The notes: generated by a model not told the origin, from the sequence alone. A stretch of DNA of 64,000 nucleotides from Cycas panzhihuaensis (GCA_023213395.1 CM041465.1:121217741-121281740); one strand, 5' to 3'. Shown: positions 45,240 to 56,895, numbered from the stretch's first letter. A program made the numbers and translations.

Positions 45240-45985
45240 TCTGGTGTCTCTACTTCGTCCACGTCCTCTGTTGTCTTGATAGTGACCACGAGCATAACTT
45301 CTGGAGTCTAGAGTTCATCCTCTTCCATGCGACTGACTTCGTCCTGAGATCCTAGATTTAACCTAGAAGCAAAGGCATCTTCTAGTTTTGTTAAATCTTC
45401 ATACTGCCTGTTTCTTTGTTCCTTCCTTAGCAATATTCCTATCAACTCATCAAGTGTCATTGCATCAATCTAATTACTATTTGTGACGGTATTGATGGTT
45501 ACAACAAAGGACTTTGGCAGCTTACTGGTTACGGTCTGAAAAAATTCAGATTCATGAATGATTTCTTCAGCACTTAGAAGACCATTTCTAAGTGAAGTGA
45601 CCTTATGTATAAATTTAGTCACTATATCATGCTCCTTCATATGTAACTTGTACAACTCTTCCTTTAGGGCAAATATTCGGGCTTTATTTTTTTGACCAAA
45701 AAGATTTTCAAAACACTTCCAAATGGATAAAGTTGAGTTTAATTTTTCTACATACATCAAGAAAGAATCAGAAATAGAGAGTTTAAGAATGATTACTCCA
45801 GCATTATCTCTTTTAAGCCAATTAGGTAACATTGTACTTGCATCATCAGGTTTTGTTTCTATGCCAAGAGCAATGTTCCAGGCATTTCTGGCCCTAAGAA
45901 GAGTTTTAATTTTTATTTTCCAAATATGGTAATTATTGTCTGTGAGTTTATCTTGCTAAGACAAACCATAGATTGGTGTAGCCAT
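45240..45985 (-). pseudogene. E gag
   Basis: The ATG at 45985 opens 'MATPIYGLS', a stop, then 'NNYHIWKIKIKTLLRARNAW'. 45470-45832 has 'STLSIWKCFENLFGQKNKAR' and 'KEELYKLHMKEHDIVTKFIH', the UBN2 capsid core. A frameshift near 45470 leads to the zinc knuckles. Confidence 0.85.
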
Positions 45986-46641
45986 TATTAATACTGAGAA
46001 ACTACCCTGGACTGGCTTGATCGTACAGTTGTACGGATTTCTGTACAAAATCCGAAGTGCACGGATTTAAACAAAATGCACCTCAAAAGATAGATCTTTT
46101 CATGCTCAGTATGAATCTATAACTAGTTTCTAAAAAACAACTTTCAAATTCGGAGAAAACAACCTCGAAAACTAGGACAGGCGGCTAGGGTGTACCCACG
46201 TTTTTGCTTATAAATCACAGATCTCTTCAAAATAATCAACGAAAATGGATTTAAATCCTTATCATCGGAGGAACAAAGATTTTGGAGTGGTCTTTACCCG
46301 GTTTTAGGCGAAATCAGGAGCAAAATTCACTGTATCCTCTTCAAACCCCCACGAACTAGTTTTCCTTCAAAATGGGCCTTGAAATGACTTCAAACAATGT
46401 TGAGCTAGTTGAGACAGTTGACGAGCATGCGGTGATCTATCAACCCACCAAATTTCATTGCATTCTGAGGACTTGAATTTTTGTGTCTGTACGGTTTTCG
46501 TATAGTTTCGTACACAGGCAATTAATGAGGCAATTCTGACCAGAGAGTCTTCTAGACTTGTGTCTACTTCATGAAGACTTGACCCCTTAAGATGATATCC
46601 AAATAGTTAGATCTCCTTCCTTCAGATGAGCAGTCAAACCT
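45986..46641 (-). other. E leader
   Basis: Between gag start and primer site; no ORF. Bases 46015-46500 resemble the A leader in style (GTACGG-rich stretches) but were not aligned. Confidence 0.6.
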
Positions 46642-46653
46642 GCTCTAATACCA
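46642..46653 (-). promoter_or_regulatory. E primer-binding site
   Basis: Reverse complement TGGTATTAGAGC abuts the LTR. Confidence 0.9.
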
Positions 46654-46874
46654 TGTTAGTTTAATTCGGAGAGACAAATGACTGATGAGCAGGATTGAAT
46701 CATTTCTTATTAAGGAGATGTCTTAAATATACAATGAGACTTGTAACCATTATGACAGTATTTGAAACCAACTTCTAGAAACATGACACATGTCACATTC
46801 ACATGTGTGAGTTACATAATTAAGGGTTTATTAATGACCCTTTATAATACCTAGATAAAACATTACCTCTAACG
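46654..46874 (-). repeat. E 5' LTR (221 bp)
   Basis: Matches 40117-40335; the outer dinucleotide reads CG on the plus strand instead of CA. Confidence 0.95.
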
Positions 46875-47332
46875 CAACTAGGGTTTGAAAATGAAAAACA
46901 ATGATTTTAAAATCTGAGATGAAATCCAAAGAGTCTATACTTGATAGAAAGCTCTAATAGAGGAGAAGAGAATGCATCCAAATTTATCGAGAAAAAATGA
47001 TTAGACAAAAAGAAATGAGTAGAAAAGTCTCCAAACTCGCGTTTTCTATTTTTCTCATTTTCTTGTTGATGTAGATAGAATTTGTAGTTGAACCTTTGGA
47101 AGAAATGACCTGTTTGATGGGATGTCCAATCTGTGAAAATTTCACTTTGTTTTGAGCACTATGAATTTCAAACGTCCATGCACTTTTGTAATACTCTGTG
47201 CGGCCTTCTATATTTGATCATATAGTTTGAACTAGCTCCTTGAAGCCTCCATTAGGCGGGCCCTTTAATTGCACACTTGAACATTACCTAGAAGCCTCCA
47301 ATCTTGGTCCCTTCAAGCCTACTTTGATACCA
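46875..47332 (-). other. J leader and primer site
   Basis: The primer site (reverse complement TGGTATCAAAGTAG) lies at 47319-47332. The rest is J leader, adjoining E at 46875. Confidence 0.75.
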
Positions 47333-47576
47333 TGTTAAAAATAAGAGAGACAACAGATAATGACTTGAATCAACATCATATTACATGAATGAATCTTCTT
47401 ACATATGTATACATCAAGAATGCAAAAAGTGGCCCAAGAGGAGATATCTGCATGTCACCACCTTATTGGAGTACAATATGGTGCACAACTTTTAAGAGAG
47501 GGAGAGAAGGGTAAGTGAACTTAGTTAAGGGGATTTTAACACTAATTTTAACTAACATAAAACATAAACATTAACA
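47333..47576 (-). repeat. J 5' LTR (about 244 bp)
   Basis: Plus-strand TGTTAAAAATAAGAG to ACATTAACA, touching the primer site. No second copy was found in the window, so the outer edge rests on TG/CA only. Confidence 0.65.
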
Positions 47577-47775
47577 GAAAACTCATTGATTTTTCACTCA
47601 AAATGGGGAATCTTGAGTCGAATTTATAGTATCACTAATGTAATGGTTTTCCTTAAATTTATTCCAAATTCAATAAAGAATAAAAAAGGAATATGCATAA
47701 AAGGGTGGTTGCACCTTTTTTACTCACACCCCTTATTTTAATTCCACACAACAAAAAAAACAATTAAGTGATATA
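47577..47775. other. Host DNA between J and G
   Basis: AT-rich; no gene. It ends in the ATATA target site of G. Confidence 0.5.
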
Positions 47776-48316
47776 TGTTAAACCTCATGGTTTACCTTAT
47801 GTTTATAATGTTAAGCTAATGTATTTTCTATTCTTGTATTATGTGTGCACTTTTGCACTTTTGTACTTTAGGTGTAACTTTATCACTTAAGTGATAAAGT
47901 ACACACCCACTTTATGTCTAGTGACATAACGTTGTAACTTAAGGGTCAAATGACCCCCTTGCACTTTTGCTCACATGAGCTCCCAATGGACACTTGTCCT
48001 ACATGCAAGCATGCATTGCATGATTGACACTAAATCAATCATGCAATAGCCTTTGGCCTCTCATCTTCTTCTATTTAAAGAGGCCTCTCTTCATTGTTGC
48101 TCATCTAGAGAGGAGGAGCTCATTGTTATTCTGTCAGTCTGCTAATCAAGTCGAAGCATTCTTTGGTGGTTGGACTAATTCCAACCCCATTTCGGTATCT
48201 TGATCTTGCTCCTATTTCTCTTTGTGTTCTTTATGTTTCATGCTTTCATGCATTTGTAGTATTGTGCTTGTACTTATGATCTTGGGACTAATGTGGCCTA
48301 ATGCCCATTTTTCACA
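47776..48316 (+). repeat. G 5' LTR (541 bp)
   Basis: TGTTAAACCTCATGG to TTTTTCACA. It contains a perfect 24-bp palindrome (47878-47901; half-site ACTTTATCACTT) upstream of a TATTTAAAG box near 48073. Confidence 0.97.
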
Positions 48317-48318
48317 TT

Positions 48319-48330
48319 TGGTATCAGAGC
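48319..48330 (+). promoter_or_regulatory. G primer-binding site
   Basis: TGGTATCAGAGC two bases after the LTR. Confidence 0.95.
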
Positions 48331-48469
48331 TGAAAGGTCTATGAACTTAGTTTGTTTAAGCCTTTGTTAGTTTATTATCTCATCATTTGTTTTGAAATCG
48401 TACCTTTGGACTATCCTCATCCTCGCACTTGAAGAAGCCATTTTGTGCATTCTGGACACGCATGCTAGG

Positions 48470-49300
48470 TCTGTTCAACCATTCGAAGAGGATTCAAGGC
48501 GCCCGATCGAGCCAAGCCCGATCGACAGCCAAGCTCATCGCTAAGTCAAGAGCTCCAGCCAACTCGGCGAGAAAATCAATTGGGCGATCCTCAAGCGCTT
48601 TCGGACTCACCTTCCAATCATCGGTGGGCGAGCATCAAAGCTGCCGGCTACGATCCGGCATTACGCGCCAACTCAGCACTCAAAGAGCCACATCATCACA
48701 AGGTGCAAGATCGGCCTTGTCCAACTCGGCGATACATCCGGGCCAGAATCGCCAACTCGGACTCAAAGTGCCACATCATCACAGTGCATCAAGCGATTGT
48801 TTGTCAACTCAGCACTCTCACTGCCAGCTAAGCACATCTCAACTCAGCTCAACACAGTCTTTAGGCGCGGTATCCTTTGTCGGCTCACCTTTGAGTCATG
48901 ACCGTAAGCGCCAACTCGGCACTCTCTTTGCCGGTAAGCACATCTCAACTCAACTCAACTCAACACAGTCTTGGTGCCGGTACATCCTTTGTCTAGCTCG
49001 GCACCACTCGAGCGCTCTCAACTCACTTTGCCATTAAGCACATCTCAACTCGGCTCAACCACGGTCTTGTTGCCGGCTATCACTGCACTCGGCACCACTC
49101 GAGCGCCAACTCAGCACTCTCTCTGCCAAGCCAGAACTGTCCAGTCATCACTGTCTGCTCTACACAGTCAGCATACTGTTCTCTCAGCAGGCCCAGTCAG
49201 CAAGCTCCAGCCAGCTCAGCTGTGCCAACTCAGCATCACTGCCAGCTCAGCAGTGCCATGTCAGCACATTGCTGAGTCATACGATCAACGATTACCACCT
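48470..49300 (+). repeat. GC-richer, internally repetitive block in G leader
   Basis: Dense variants of CAACTCGGCACTC and CAGCTCAGC, with a unit of roughly 105 bases seen three times around AGCACATCTCAACTC (near 48834, 48937 and 49037). It holds a 202-codon open frame (48429-49037), low-complexity and rich in Ser/Gln/His, which I take as a by-product of the repeats. Its base composition stands out from the AT-rich surroundings. Confidence 0.75.
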
Positions 49301-50480
49301 TGAAAAATCAATCTCTTGATAGCATATTTTGAACAATATGCTCATGTGAATCAATTTTTTAAGGTTCTAAGAGAATTTTTTTTTAAATTTCTCAAGGGGG
49401 GAGTCTTAAAAGACTTTAAGTTTTTATAGCTGGGCCTACTTAAAATTCTTTTCTGAGACATTGGCGGTCTTGATTCTTAAAAGTACCTTTTGTACTTCTT
49501 GTTTTAAGCTCTTTTAGCACACTTTCATGCTATTAAAGCATCATTGAGCTTAATTAATGTAATCAAAAAGCATATCTAGATTGTAAAGGTGAAGAAAATT
49601 ACCACCTAACTTCATTTTTTGGCATCTTGCATGGTGACCTTGGCCTTCTTCAGTTCAAAAAAGGGGAAGGCTCATTGTGAAACTTAATAAAATCACAATT
49701 TTCTTGTTGGATTGTTGAGACATTTTAAGTCTCAACAGCTGCATGGAGTTTGTGTTGGCCTTTGGAGCATTTCTTGAGTACACTTTTCTTGTGGCTTCAT
49801 CACTTCATCAGATTTTGAAGGTTAAAAGGAACCCTCTTTTGTTGTCATCAAAGGTTCCTTACATCATTTTCTTTTAAGTACTCAAAGTACTTTATCATTG
49901 TACTCAAGCATACATAGCACCTCACTTGGATCATAAAGCACTTGAAATCTATTTTGTGCTCATTCTTTCATTGCTTCTTAAGAAGCATTCTTTGTAAGCC
50001 AAAAAGGCATAAAAATCCAAGTAAGAAGATTCACTTAGACTTGTTTAAAAGTGAATTTAAAATATGTTGGAGAGGCTCGAAAAAGGTCCAAACCTTGCCT
50101 CTAAATTAACCTTAAGCTTGGTGCATTCCCTAGGGGACCAACCGACCGTCAAGGTACCGACAATTAAGGTTGCTTGAGGGAAAGGAGGTTCGAAAAGGGT
50201 GTTATTGGGGTACATGAATCCTGGGAAAGCATGGTACGTCCATGCAGATCAACCCTACCTGCCTTGTCCTAGATTTAACTTGGTCAACATTTGGATCTTC
50301 TCTATAAGATCAAGTTGGACCAACTCTATAGCCTAGTCCTCCACCCTCATCATTCCATTCGGTTGTTGGATCTTCTAGTAAGATCGGATTTGTTGGTCTT
50401 GTTAGAAGGTGGAACTTAAGCGACAAAGCTTTGAGTTTCCAAGTTATCCGCTAGCTTCAAGTGTTAATCAAGTGGAAAGA
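49301..50480 (+). other. G leader, second part
   Basis: No supported ORF. Confidence 0.6.
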
Positions 50481-51300
50481 TGGCTACCATACATATGCTT
50501 AATGCATGTACCATAAGGCTAACAGGCAATCAAATTATCAAGAATGGAAAAGAATCACAAAGAATCTCTTGATAATGAATGAGTTAAGGGATATGTTTAT
50601 GGAAGAATCCCCAATCCTACACTTGTGGTTAATAATAATCAACCCGCACTGTGGATGTTGAACTTGTTCTCGCATGGGAGGCCAAAGGCGAAATTGCTTT
50701 GGCATTCATTCGTATGGTTGTGGACATAAATGTAGACCAAAATATTTCTTCTGCACAATCTTCTAAAGAAGCATGGGACACATTGTCCTCTTTGTATGAA
50801 AGGCGAGATTAAGCTTGCATTTTGATGATAAAAGCAAGATTGTACTCCATCAAATTTGTAAAGCCAATGTCGGCATTCTTGTCCTCTATTAAGGAGGTTT
50901 GTAATGAATTAACTACTTTAGGTAGTCCAGCTACAAGAGATGAGATCATAGCCTACATCACAAAAGCATTACCAAAGGACTACAACGACTTTATATCATC
51001 AACTACACGAGATGGTTCACTAAGGGGGATGACATTCAATCAACTTGAAAGCTTATTGCTTCAAGAAGAACAAATTTATGCTAAGGATAATGAAGAACCA
51101 TCTACAGGTGCTTTCACGGCAAGGGCAAAGACAAATCAAAATCAAAAGCGCATTCACAAAGCGGTTTGGAAATATGAACATTGGATCTTCTAAGTCCAAT
51201 GTCATATGCCATTATTGTGGCAAACCTGGCCACATTGCACCTGAGTGCAGAAAGAAGCAAGCGGATCTTCGAAGACAGCAGCAATAGCAGCAGCCACAGG
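50481..51300 (+). pseudogene. G gag
   Basis: Near 50523 one frame reads 'NYQEWKRITKNLLIMNELRD', the Gag N-terminus. The 50822-51193 ORF has 'FLSSIKEVCNELTTLGSPAT' and 'FNQLESLLLQEEQIY', a UBN2 core. After a frame change a zinc knuckle (CHYCGKPGHIAPEC) and a glutamine run follow. Confidence 0.9.
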
Positions 51301-51454
51301 GTCAAAGACAACAACAGCCACGACATCAGTTTCAACAAAGGTTCTAATCGGATCAAGAAGAATCCCCTCGACCAAATCGAGGTGCCTATCGAGGAGGTCC
51401 AAGAGGTGGGGGTGGTCAGAGAGGTGGCTACCAACGCCATTCTATCAGTTTGCC

Positions 51455-52076
51455 AATGAAGACAAACTACTTTGTGCATACCAATCATGCAACATTGACA
51501 ACACTTGGATTGTCGATTCAGGAGCTTCTCGACATATGACAGAGTGGAGAACTGCTATGCAACAACAAGGAAGGTAAAGGTCAATCGGTGACCTGTGGAA
51601 ATCTTGAATCGATTGAGATTTCGGGAATAGGCACCATAGCTCCTTTTCATTCTCCTCAAAATCCTTCCTCATCATTTCCCAACAGTGATGCCTACTTCAT
51701 TCCTTCTATGGAGAAGAATCTGCTATCTGGTAGTCAATTGAACAAGCAACACATGAGCGTACTATTTAAAAATGGGAAATGTATCATTTGTGACAAAGAT
51801 GATCAGATCATAGCTGTAGCCTATGAGGATCAAGGTCTTTACAAGTTAGATGCCAATAATATCACTCTTGATTCTGCTTACTCTGGTTCCACATCTTTGT
51901 CAAAAATTCAGTTATGGCATCAGCGTCTAGGACATTTAAGCCTAGACAATCTGAAGCAGATGATAAACAAAAGCATGGTGTATGGGCTTCCAAAGATGTA
52001 TGGTTCAAAATGTCTTTGCGAAGCTTGCATAATGGGGACACAACATCGGCTGCCTTTTCCTAAAGGCAAAGCATGA
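51455..52076 (+). pseudogene. G protease and integrase zinc domain
   Basis: 'NTWIVDSGASRHMTEW' holds the DSGAS catalytic site (51500-51545). After a frame change 51588-52076 gives 'YFIPSMEKNLLSGSQL', 'LWHQRLGHLSLDNLKQM' and 'CEACIMGTQHRLPF', the HHCC zinc domain of integrase. Confidence 0.9.
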
Positions 52077-52750
52077 CGTGCATCTTATCCTTTGCAATTA
52101 GTTCACTCAGACTTGTGTGGACCCATGTCCACCAATCCTTTGGAGGAGCATTGTACTACATATCTTTTATTGATGACTTCTCTCACAAAGTGGGTCTACT
52201 TCCTAAAGCAAAAATCGAAGCCTTCTCCAAGTTCAAAGAGTTCAAGGCGGAAGTAGAAAATGAATCTACTCAATTGGCACATTAAGGTCAGATAATGGAG
52301 GTGAATTCACTTCAAATGAATTCAACCAATTTTGCAAGTATAATGGAATTCGGAAACAACTCACAGCTCCTCATACTCCTCAGCAAAATGGAGTCTCCGA
52401 GAGGATGAATAGAACTTTGGCTAATAAAGCCAAAACAATGATGCATGCAAAAGGGCTTCCAAGAGCTTCTTGGGCGAAGCATTTCATCTGACCTATGTAG
52501 CCAATCAAAGTCCTACAACAACGATCACCGATATCACACCGAGGAGGCATGGTGCAGTAGAAGCCAACTATCGACCATTTGAGGACATTCGTGTCTGCGT
52601 ATATGCACATACCGGATCAACAAAGAACAAAGTTGGACAAACATAGCCTCAAATGCATCTTTGTAGGATATGCAATCCATAGCAAAGCCTACAAGTTGTA
52701 TGATCCATTGGGAGAAAAATGCATCTCTCAAGAGATGTAATCTTTGTTGA
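52077..52750 (+). pseudogene. G integrase core and tail
   Basis: 'LVHSDLCGPMSTN' with the first aspartate, 'YISFIDDFSHKVGL', 'RSDNGGEFTSNEFNQFCKYN' with the second, and 'PHTPQQNGVSERMNRTLANK' with the glutamate are present in different frames. 'KCIFVGYAIHSKAYKLYDP' follows near 52650. Confidence 0.9.
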
Positions 52751-52989
52751 GGATGATCAAAAGAGTTGGATATGGCATCAATCCAACCCGCATTGACAAA
52801 GGGAAAAAGATTGTTGAGGACTTCCTTCCTCTCAATCTTATACACCATGTTCTTCATCCGCACCTTCTGCCATCTACTTCGTCTTCATCTCCACTTGAAC
52901 CTTCCACTTCATCTTGATACTCCTACACTTAGACCGGAAGATATTGAGGTTCATGCCACATCATTTCGAAGTTACCTAAGTGGTACACT

Positions 52990-53900
52990 CAAGCAGTGCA
53001 GGATGTTCATATCATTGAAGGGAAACGTCCATCAAAGTATCGGCAGCAAACAAACTTTGCACTTATGGCTGAAGTGCTTTCTATTGATGTGCCTACTACC
53101 TTTGTAGAGGCTTCACAAAGTGATAGTTGGAAAGCTGCCATAGATGAGGAGATTCAATCCATTCACAAGAATGGTACTTGGGACTTGGTCGAATTGCCTC
53201 CACACAAACAGACAATCAATTGTAAATGGGTCTACAAGACCAAATTCCATTCTGATGGGACACTCAAGCGACAGAAAGCAAGACTTGTAGCAAAGGGGTT
53301 CAAACAAAAAGAAGGAATTGATTACAAGGAGACCTTTGCACTGTAGCAAACATGAACACCATCGAGACTTCTCTTGGCCTTAGGCACACAATGCAAATGG
53401 CAGTATATCGGATGGACGTGAAGAGCGCCTTCCTCAGCGATCTTCAAGAGGAGGTATACTTGGAGCAACCTCCACGGTTACAAGGAACAAGGCAAGGAGC
53501 ATTTGGTATGTCGCCTCAAGAAGGCTTTGTATGGCTTGAAGCAAGCTCCTAGGGCATGGTACGCAAAAATCGATGAATACTTTTTGAGACATGGGTTTCA
53601 TCGATCCACATCTAATCCAAACTTGTACATCAAACATGAACATCACCATGTCATTTATATTGCCTTGTATGTAGATGACTTAGTGATCACGGTGATGACA
53701 CTAAGCTCATCAATGTTCTCGGATGATTTGAAGAAGTTTTGAGATGGTGATCTTGGACTTCTCCATTACTTTCTAGGCTTTGAGGTATGGCAGCAGCCAG
53801 GCTATATCTTCATTTTCCAAGCAAAATATTCTTGGGACATCTTGCAGATATTCAGGATGCACTGCGCAAAGCAGCCTACACCCATGGAGAGCGTCACAAA
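52990..53900 (+). pseudogene. G reverse transcriptase
   Basis: 'KRPSKYRQQTNFALMAE', 'NGTWDLVELPPHKQTINCKW' (52996-53346), 'MDVKSAFLSDLQEEVYL', 'KKALYGLKQAPRAWYAKIDE' and the catalytic YVDD in 'IALYVDDLVITV' (53503-53742) are in order. Frames change near 53345 and 53500, and a stop lies near 53741. Confidence 0.9.
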
Positions 53901-54582
53901 GCTTTCTCTTAATGAGGAAGGCGAACCCAGATTCCACTCTTTATCGACAGTTGATTGGTAGCTTGATATATCTCACCAACACTCGTCCGGACATCTCATT
54001 TGCGTTGGGATTTGCTCTCGCTTCATGTCTCAACCCAATCAAGCATTGGCAAAGACAAACGCATACTCAAGTATATCAAAGGAACATTGCGCTTGGACTT
54101 GAGTATGTACATAAGGAGAACTTCACTTTGGAGGGTTTTGATTACGATTGGGCGGGGATGCCGGGATAGCGAGGAAATCTACCTCGGGTTCTTGTTTCAC
54201 CCTTGGTTCGTGACTATTTCATGGAGTTGCAAGAAGCAACCAAATGTTACCTTGTCCTCCTTTGAGCAGTACAAAGGCTGCGGTCGGTAGCGACTTGTGA
54301 GGCTATCGGCTTGACGGATTCTTGGTGAGCTTGGATTTCCATGACCGACCCGGCATTCATTGTGACAATCGGAGTGTCCTCAAGCTAACTAAGAATCGAT
54401 CTTCCACGCACGGGCCAAGCATATTGAAGTTCACCACCATTTCATCGGGGAGCATGTACGGTGGTGAGATCACTTTTCAATATCGACCAGCGGAGCGTGA
54501 GACGGATATCTTTACCAAGCCACTTGGTAGAGACAAATTTGTAAAATTTAGAGATGGTCTTGAGTCAGGCTCGGCATTATAA
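53901..54582 (+). pseudogene. G RNase H
   Basis: 'STLYRQLIGSLIYLTNTRPD' starts the connection. 'RILKYIKGTLRLDLSMY' and 'VTISWSCKKQPNVTLSS' follow in another frame. The tail 'ERETDIFTKPLGRDKFVKF' ends at 54582. Confidence 0.9.
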
Positions 54583-54593
54583 ACAATAAGGGG

Positions 54594-55127
54594 TGTTAAA
54601 CCTCATGGTTTACCTTATGTTTATAATGTTAAGCTAATGTATTTTCTATTCTTGTATTATGTGTGCACTTTTGCACTTTTGTACTTTAGGTGTAACTTTA
54701 TCACTTAAGTGATAAAGTACACACCACTATGTCTAGTGACATAACGTTGTAACAAGGGTCAAATGACCCCTTGCACTTTGCTCACATGAGCTCCCAATGG
54801 ACACTTGTCCTACATGCAAGCATGCATTGCATGATTGACACTTGTCAATCATGTAATAGCCTTTGGCCTCTCATCTTCTTCTATTTAAAGAGGCCTCTCT
54901 TCATTGTTGCTCATCTAGAGAGGAGGAGCTCATTATTATTCTGGGTTTGCTAATCAAGCTGAAGCATTCTTTGGTGGTTGGACTAATTCCAACCCCCCAT
55001 TTCTGGTATCTTGATCTTGCTCCTATTTCTCTTTGTGTTCTTTATGTTTCATGCTTTCATGCATTTGTAGTATTGTGCTTGTACTTATGATCTTGGGACT
55101 AATGTGGCCTAATGCCCATTTTTCACA
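54594..55127 (+). repeat. G 3' LTR (534 bp)
   Basis: Matches the 5' LTR, including the perfect palindrome (near 54695-54718). Confidence 0.97.
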
Positions 55128-55344
55128 ATATATAAGAAATATTAAGTTTTGTATGCCTTAATATTATATAACCGACCTTAATCCAAGTGGCAACACAAAA
55201 AATACAATGGAGGCTCCATGCAAAATGGCAACGACTTCAATGTTACTAGTCCCAACTCCCATGCCAACGTTTCACTCATACGCAGGTCCAATGGCTCCAA
55301 AACAGACCCCACGATTGGACAAAGGCATCAAGCATTAGGTTTTT
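55128..55344. other. Host DNA, no gene
   Basis: No ORF or repeat recognised. Confidence 0.5.
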
Positions 55345-55904
55345 TGTTGCATTCCAAAATATGGTCAAGAGTATAGCATATGACCATTCAAATCAAAGGT
55401 CTCTGAACGACGATTCCAACGGTCCAGACAAAACTTAATTCTGACATCTATATCAAAAGTTATGGCCGCTTAAAGTTTTCAGCCTGCTAGTTTTTTGAGG
55501 AATTATGGCCGACTTCTAGTATTAGTTTTGGGTAGGTTTATCCCCCTTTTTGGCCGACTTCTATTTCTATCTTTTGGCCGCATATTTAAGAAGGATTTGC
55601 GGCCTCGTTTTGGCATGATCAGAGAAGTCTTGGACTGCAATATTTTCGGCCCTTTTGGAGGAGCTTTGTGGAGGGTACCTCACCTCGATGAGGGATTCTT
55701 TATCAACCATAATTGCGGAGTCATTTGGTAATTTTGTATCTATCCAGTTTATTTTCATTTTGTACCACTTTATATTTGTATGTCATTAGTATTCAAGTGG
55801 ATTTGTATTATTTCTTTCTGGATTGAATATTTTGCAAGTGCATTTGGTGGATATTTTGTCTATTTTTGTAAATTTTCTTAGAAAACTTTTGTAAGATTGC
55901 TACA
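55345..55904 (+). repeat. Solo gypsy LTR (560 bp)
   Basis: TGTTGCATTCCAAAATATGG to AGATTGCTACA, related to the D and F LTRs. Flanked by TTTTT on both sides, which fits a target duplication but is weak because of low complexity. No primer site or internal part follows, so it is a solo LTR left by LTR-LTR recombination. Confidence 0.8.
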
Positions 55905-56895
55905 TTTTTTGTTGTTTATGAGCCACATGAAGCATCAATAATGTTCTATGAGTCAAGGCAACTCCACAATTGCTATCCATTGATTGTGTTCTAAATCGAT
56001 GGAAGACTGAGATTGGAGTAAGACGTAGGATATTTCGGCGGATGGCTTCCAGATATTCCCTGAACTTAGATAGATTCGAACTCTTTTGGGCCTAAGGGAG
56101 GCTCCACAATCATCTAAGAACATAGTTCTAGGCCTAGATTGAATGCTCTGTCTGTACCGTAGGCTTAATGCCATAGCCATGCCCTATACTTATTCATCAT
56201 TTAAATCACAATGTTGTTCTATTTCTTATTGAACTTCGGCATCCTCGTAAGTGTGCACTTCTATTGCATATTCATATGGTCTATGTACTTGAGCTAATTC
56301 TTCTACAATCTAAGATGCCCTCAATTTTGTAAGGAAAATTTTAAGAGTGTTTTCCATTTTATCAACATTCTTTCATTAGGGCAATTCGCATGTCATTATC
56401 CATCTTGAATGGGTCAATCCGCACTGACTATTGGTCTCCTTAATTTTTCATATAATTTCAAATAATAGCTTCTATGTTAAATCAACTCTAAAATGCATCA
56501 TATCATAGCTCAAAATGATGGCCTCTGATTTAGGATTCCAAGGTTTAGACGGAATCAAATTCTAATACCTATAGCAGAAGTTATGGCCCCTTTAAGGTGG
56601 GTCACGATTAGGATTTTTGGGAGCTACAATAGTACCTATTACTGTAGGCAAAGTTATGGTCATTCAAAGTTGCAGTAGCAAATTTTAAGCTCTAAAGACA
56701 ATGATAAACAACAAGCTGAAATTAAACTCCATACAAACTTCACAATTTCACTCCAAACCCTGCGATATAACCCCTGAAAATTTATAGAATAGCCTTGGTC
56801 AACTCAAATCTACGATTATTTATTTGAAATTTGTCTATTTACGCTCTCAAAAATGCAGATCTTTGATAGGCCAAAAATGAAGCTCTGATACCAGT
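55905..56895 (-). other. Gypsy remnant O, leader side
   Basis: A minus-strand primer site (reverse complement TGGTATCAGAGC) lies at 56882-56893. To its left no coding motif is seen. 56495-56600 resembles the 5' part of the D-type LTRs. Confidence 0.5.

Larger units (their letters stand above)
40117..46874 (-). mobile_element. Ty1/copia element E (minus), contains D
   Basis: LTRs 40117-40335 and 46654-46874 match well. Flanks CGACT (40112-40116) and CAACT (46875-46879) differ at a CpG. The primer site is 46642-46653. The gag-integrase-RT-RNase H order is visible. D (40931-42751) splits the RT/RNase H region. E sits in the gag/leader of J. Confidence 0.95.
19428..47576 (-). mobile_element. Copia element J (minus), split by H and E
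   Basis: J is seen in three pieces. These are the 5' LTR and leader (46875-47576), a gag-protease piece (39430-40116), and the post-protease piece (19428-19757). The protease motif DSGTSHHMTDKK ends the middle piece, and the third piece supplies the sequence that should follow it in a copia polyprotein. H therefore interrupts J at about 19757/39430 and E interrupts it at 40117/46874. Its downstream pol and 3' LTR were not found. Confidence 0.65.
47776..55127 (+). mobile_element. Ty1/copia element G, complete but dead
   Basis: LTRs 47776-48316 and 54594-55127 with identical flanks ATATA (47771-47775 and 55128-55132). Primer site 48319-48330, polypurine tract AATAAGGGG (54585-54593). The leader of about 2.1 kb holds a GC-richer repeat block. 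Gag, protease, integrase, RT and RNase H are all present but frameshifted. Confidence 0.97.

Noticed and set aside
48429-49037. 202-codon ORF in the G leader
   Set aside because: Low-complexity Ser/Gln/His composition caused by the DNA repeat; it lies before gag in the leader and has no family match I know.
51114-51488. 124-codon minus-strand ORF over G gag/protease
   Set aside because: Shadow of the plus-strand zinc knuckle and protease region, which has clear family motifs.
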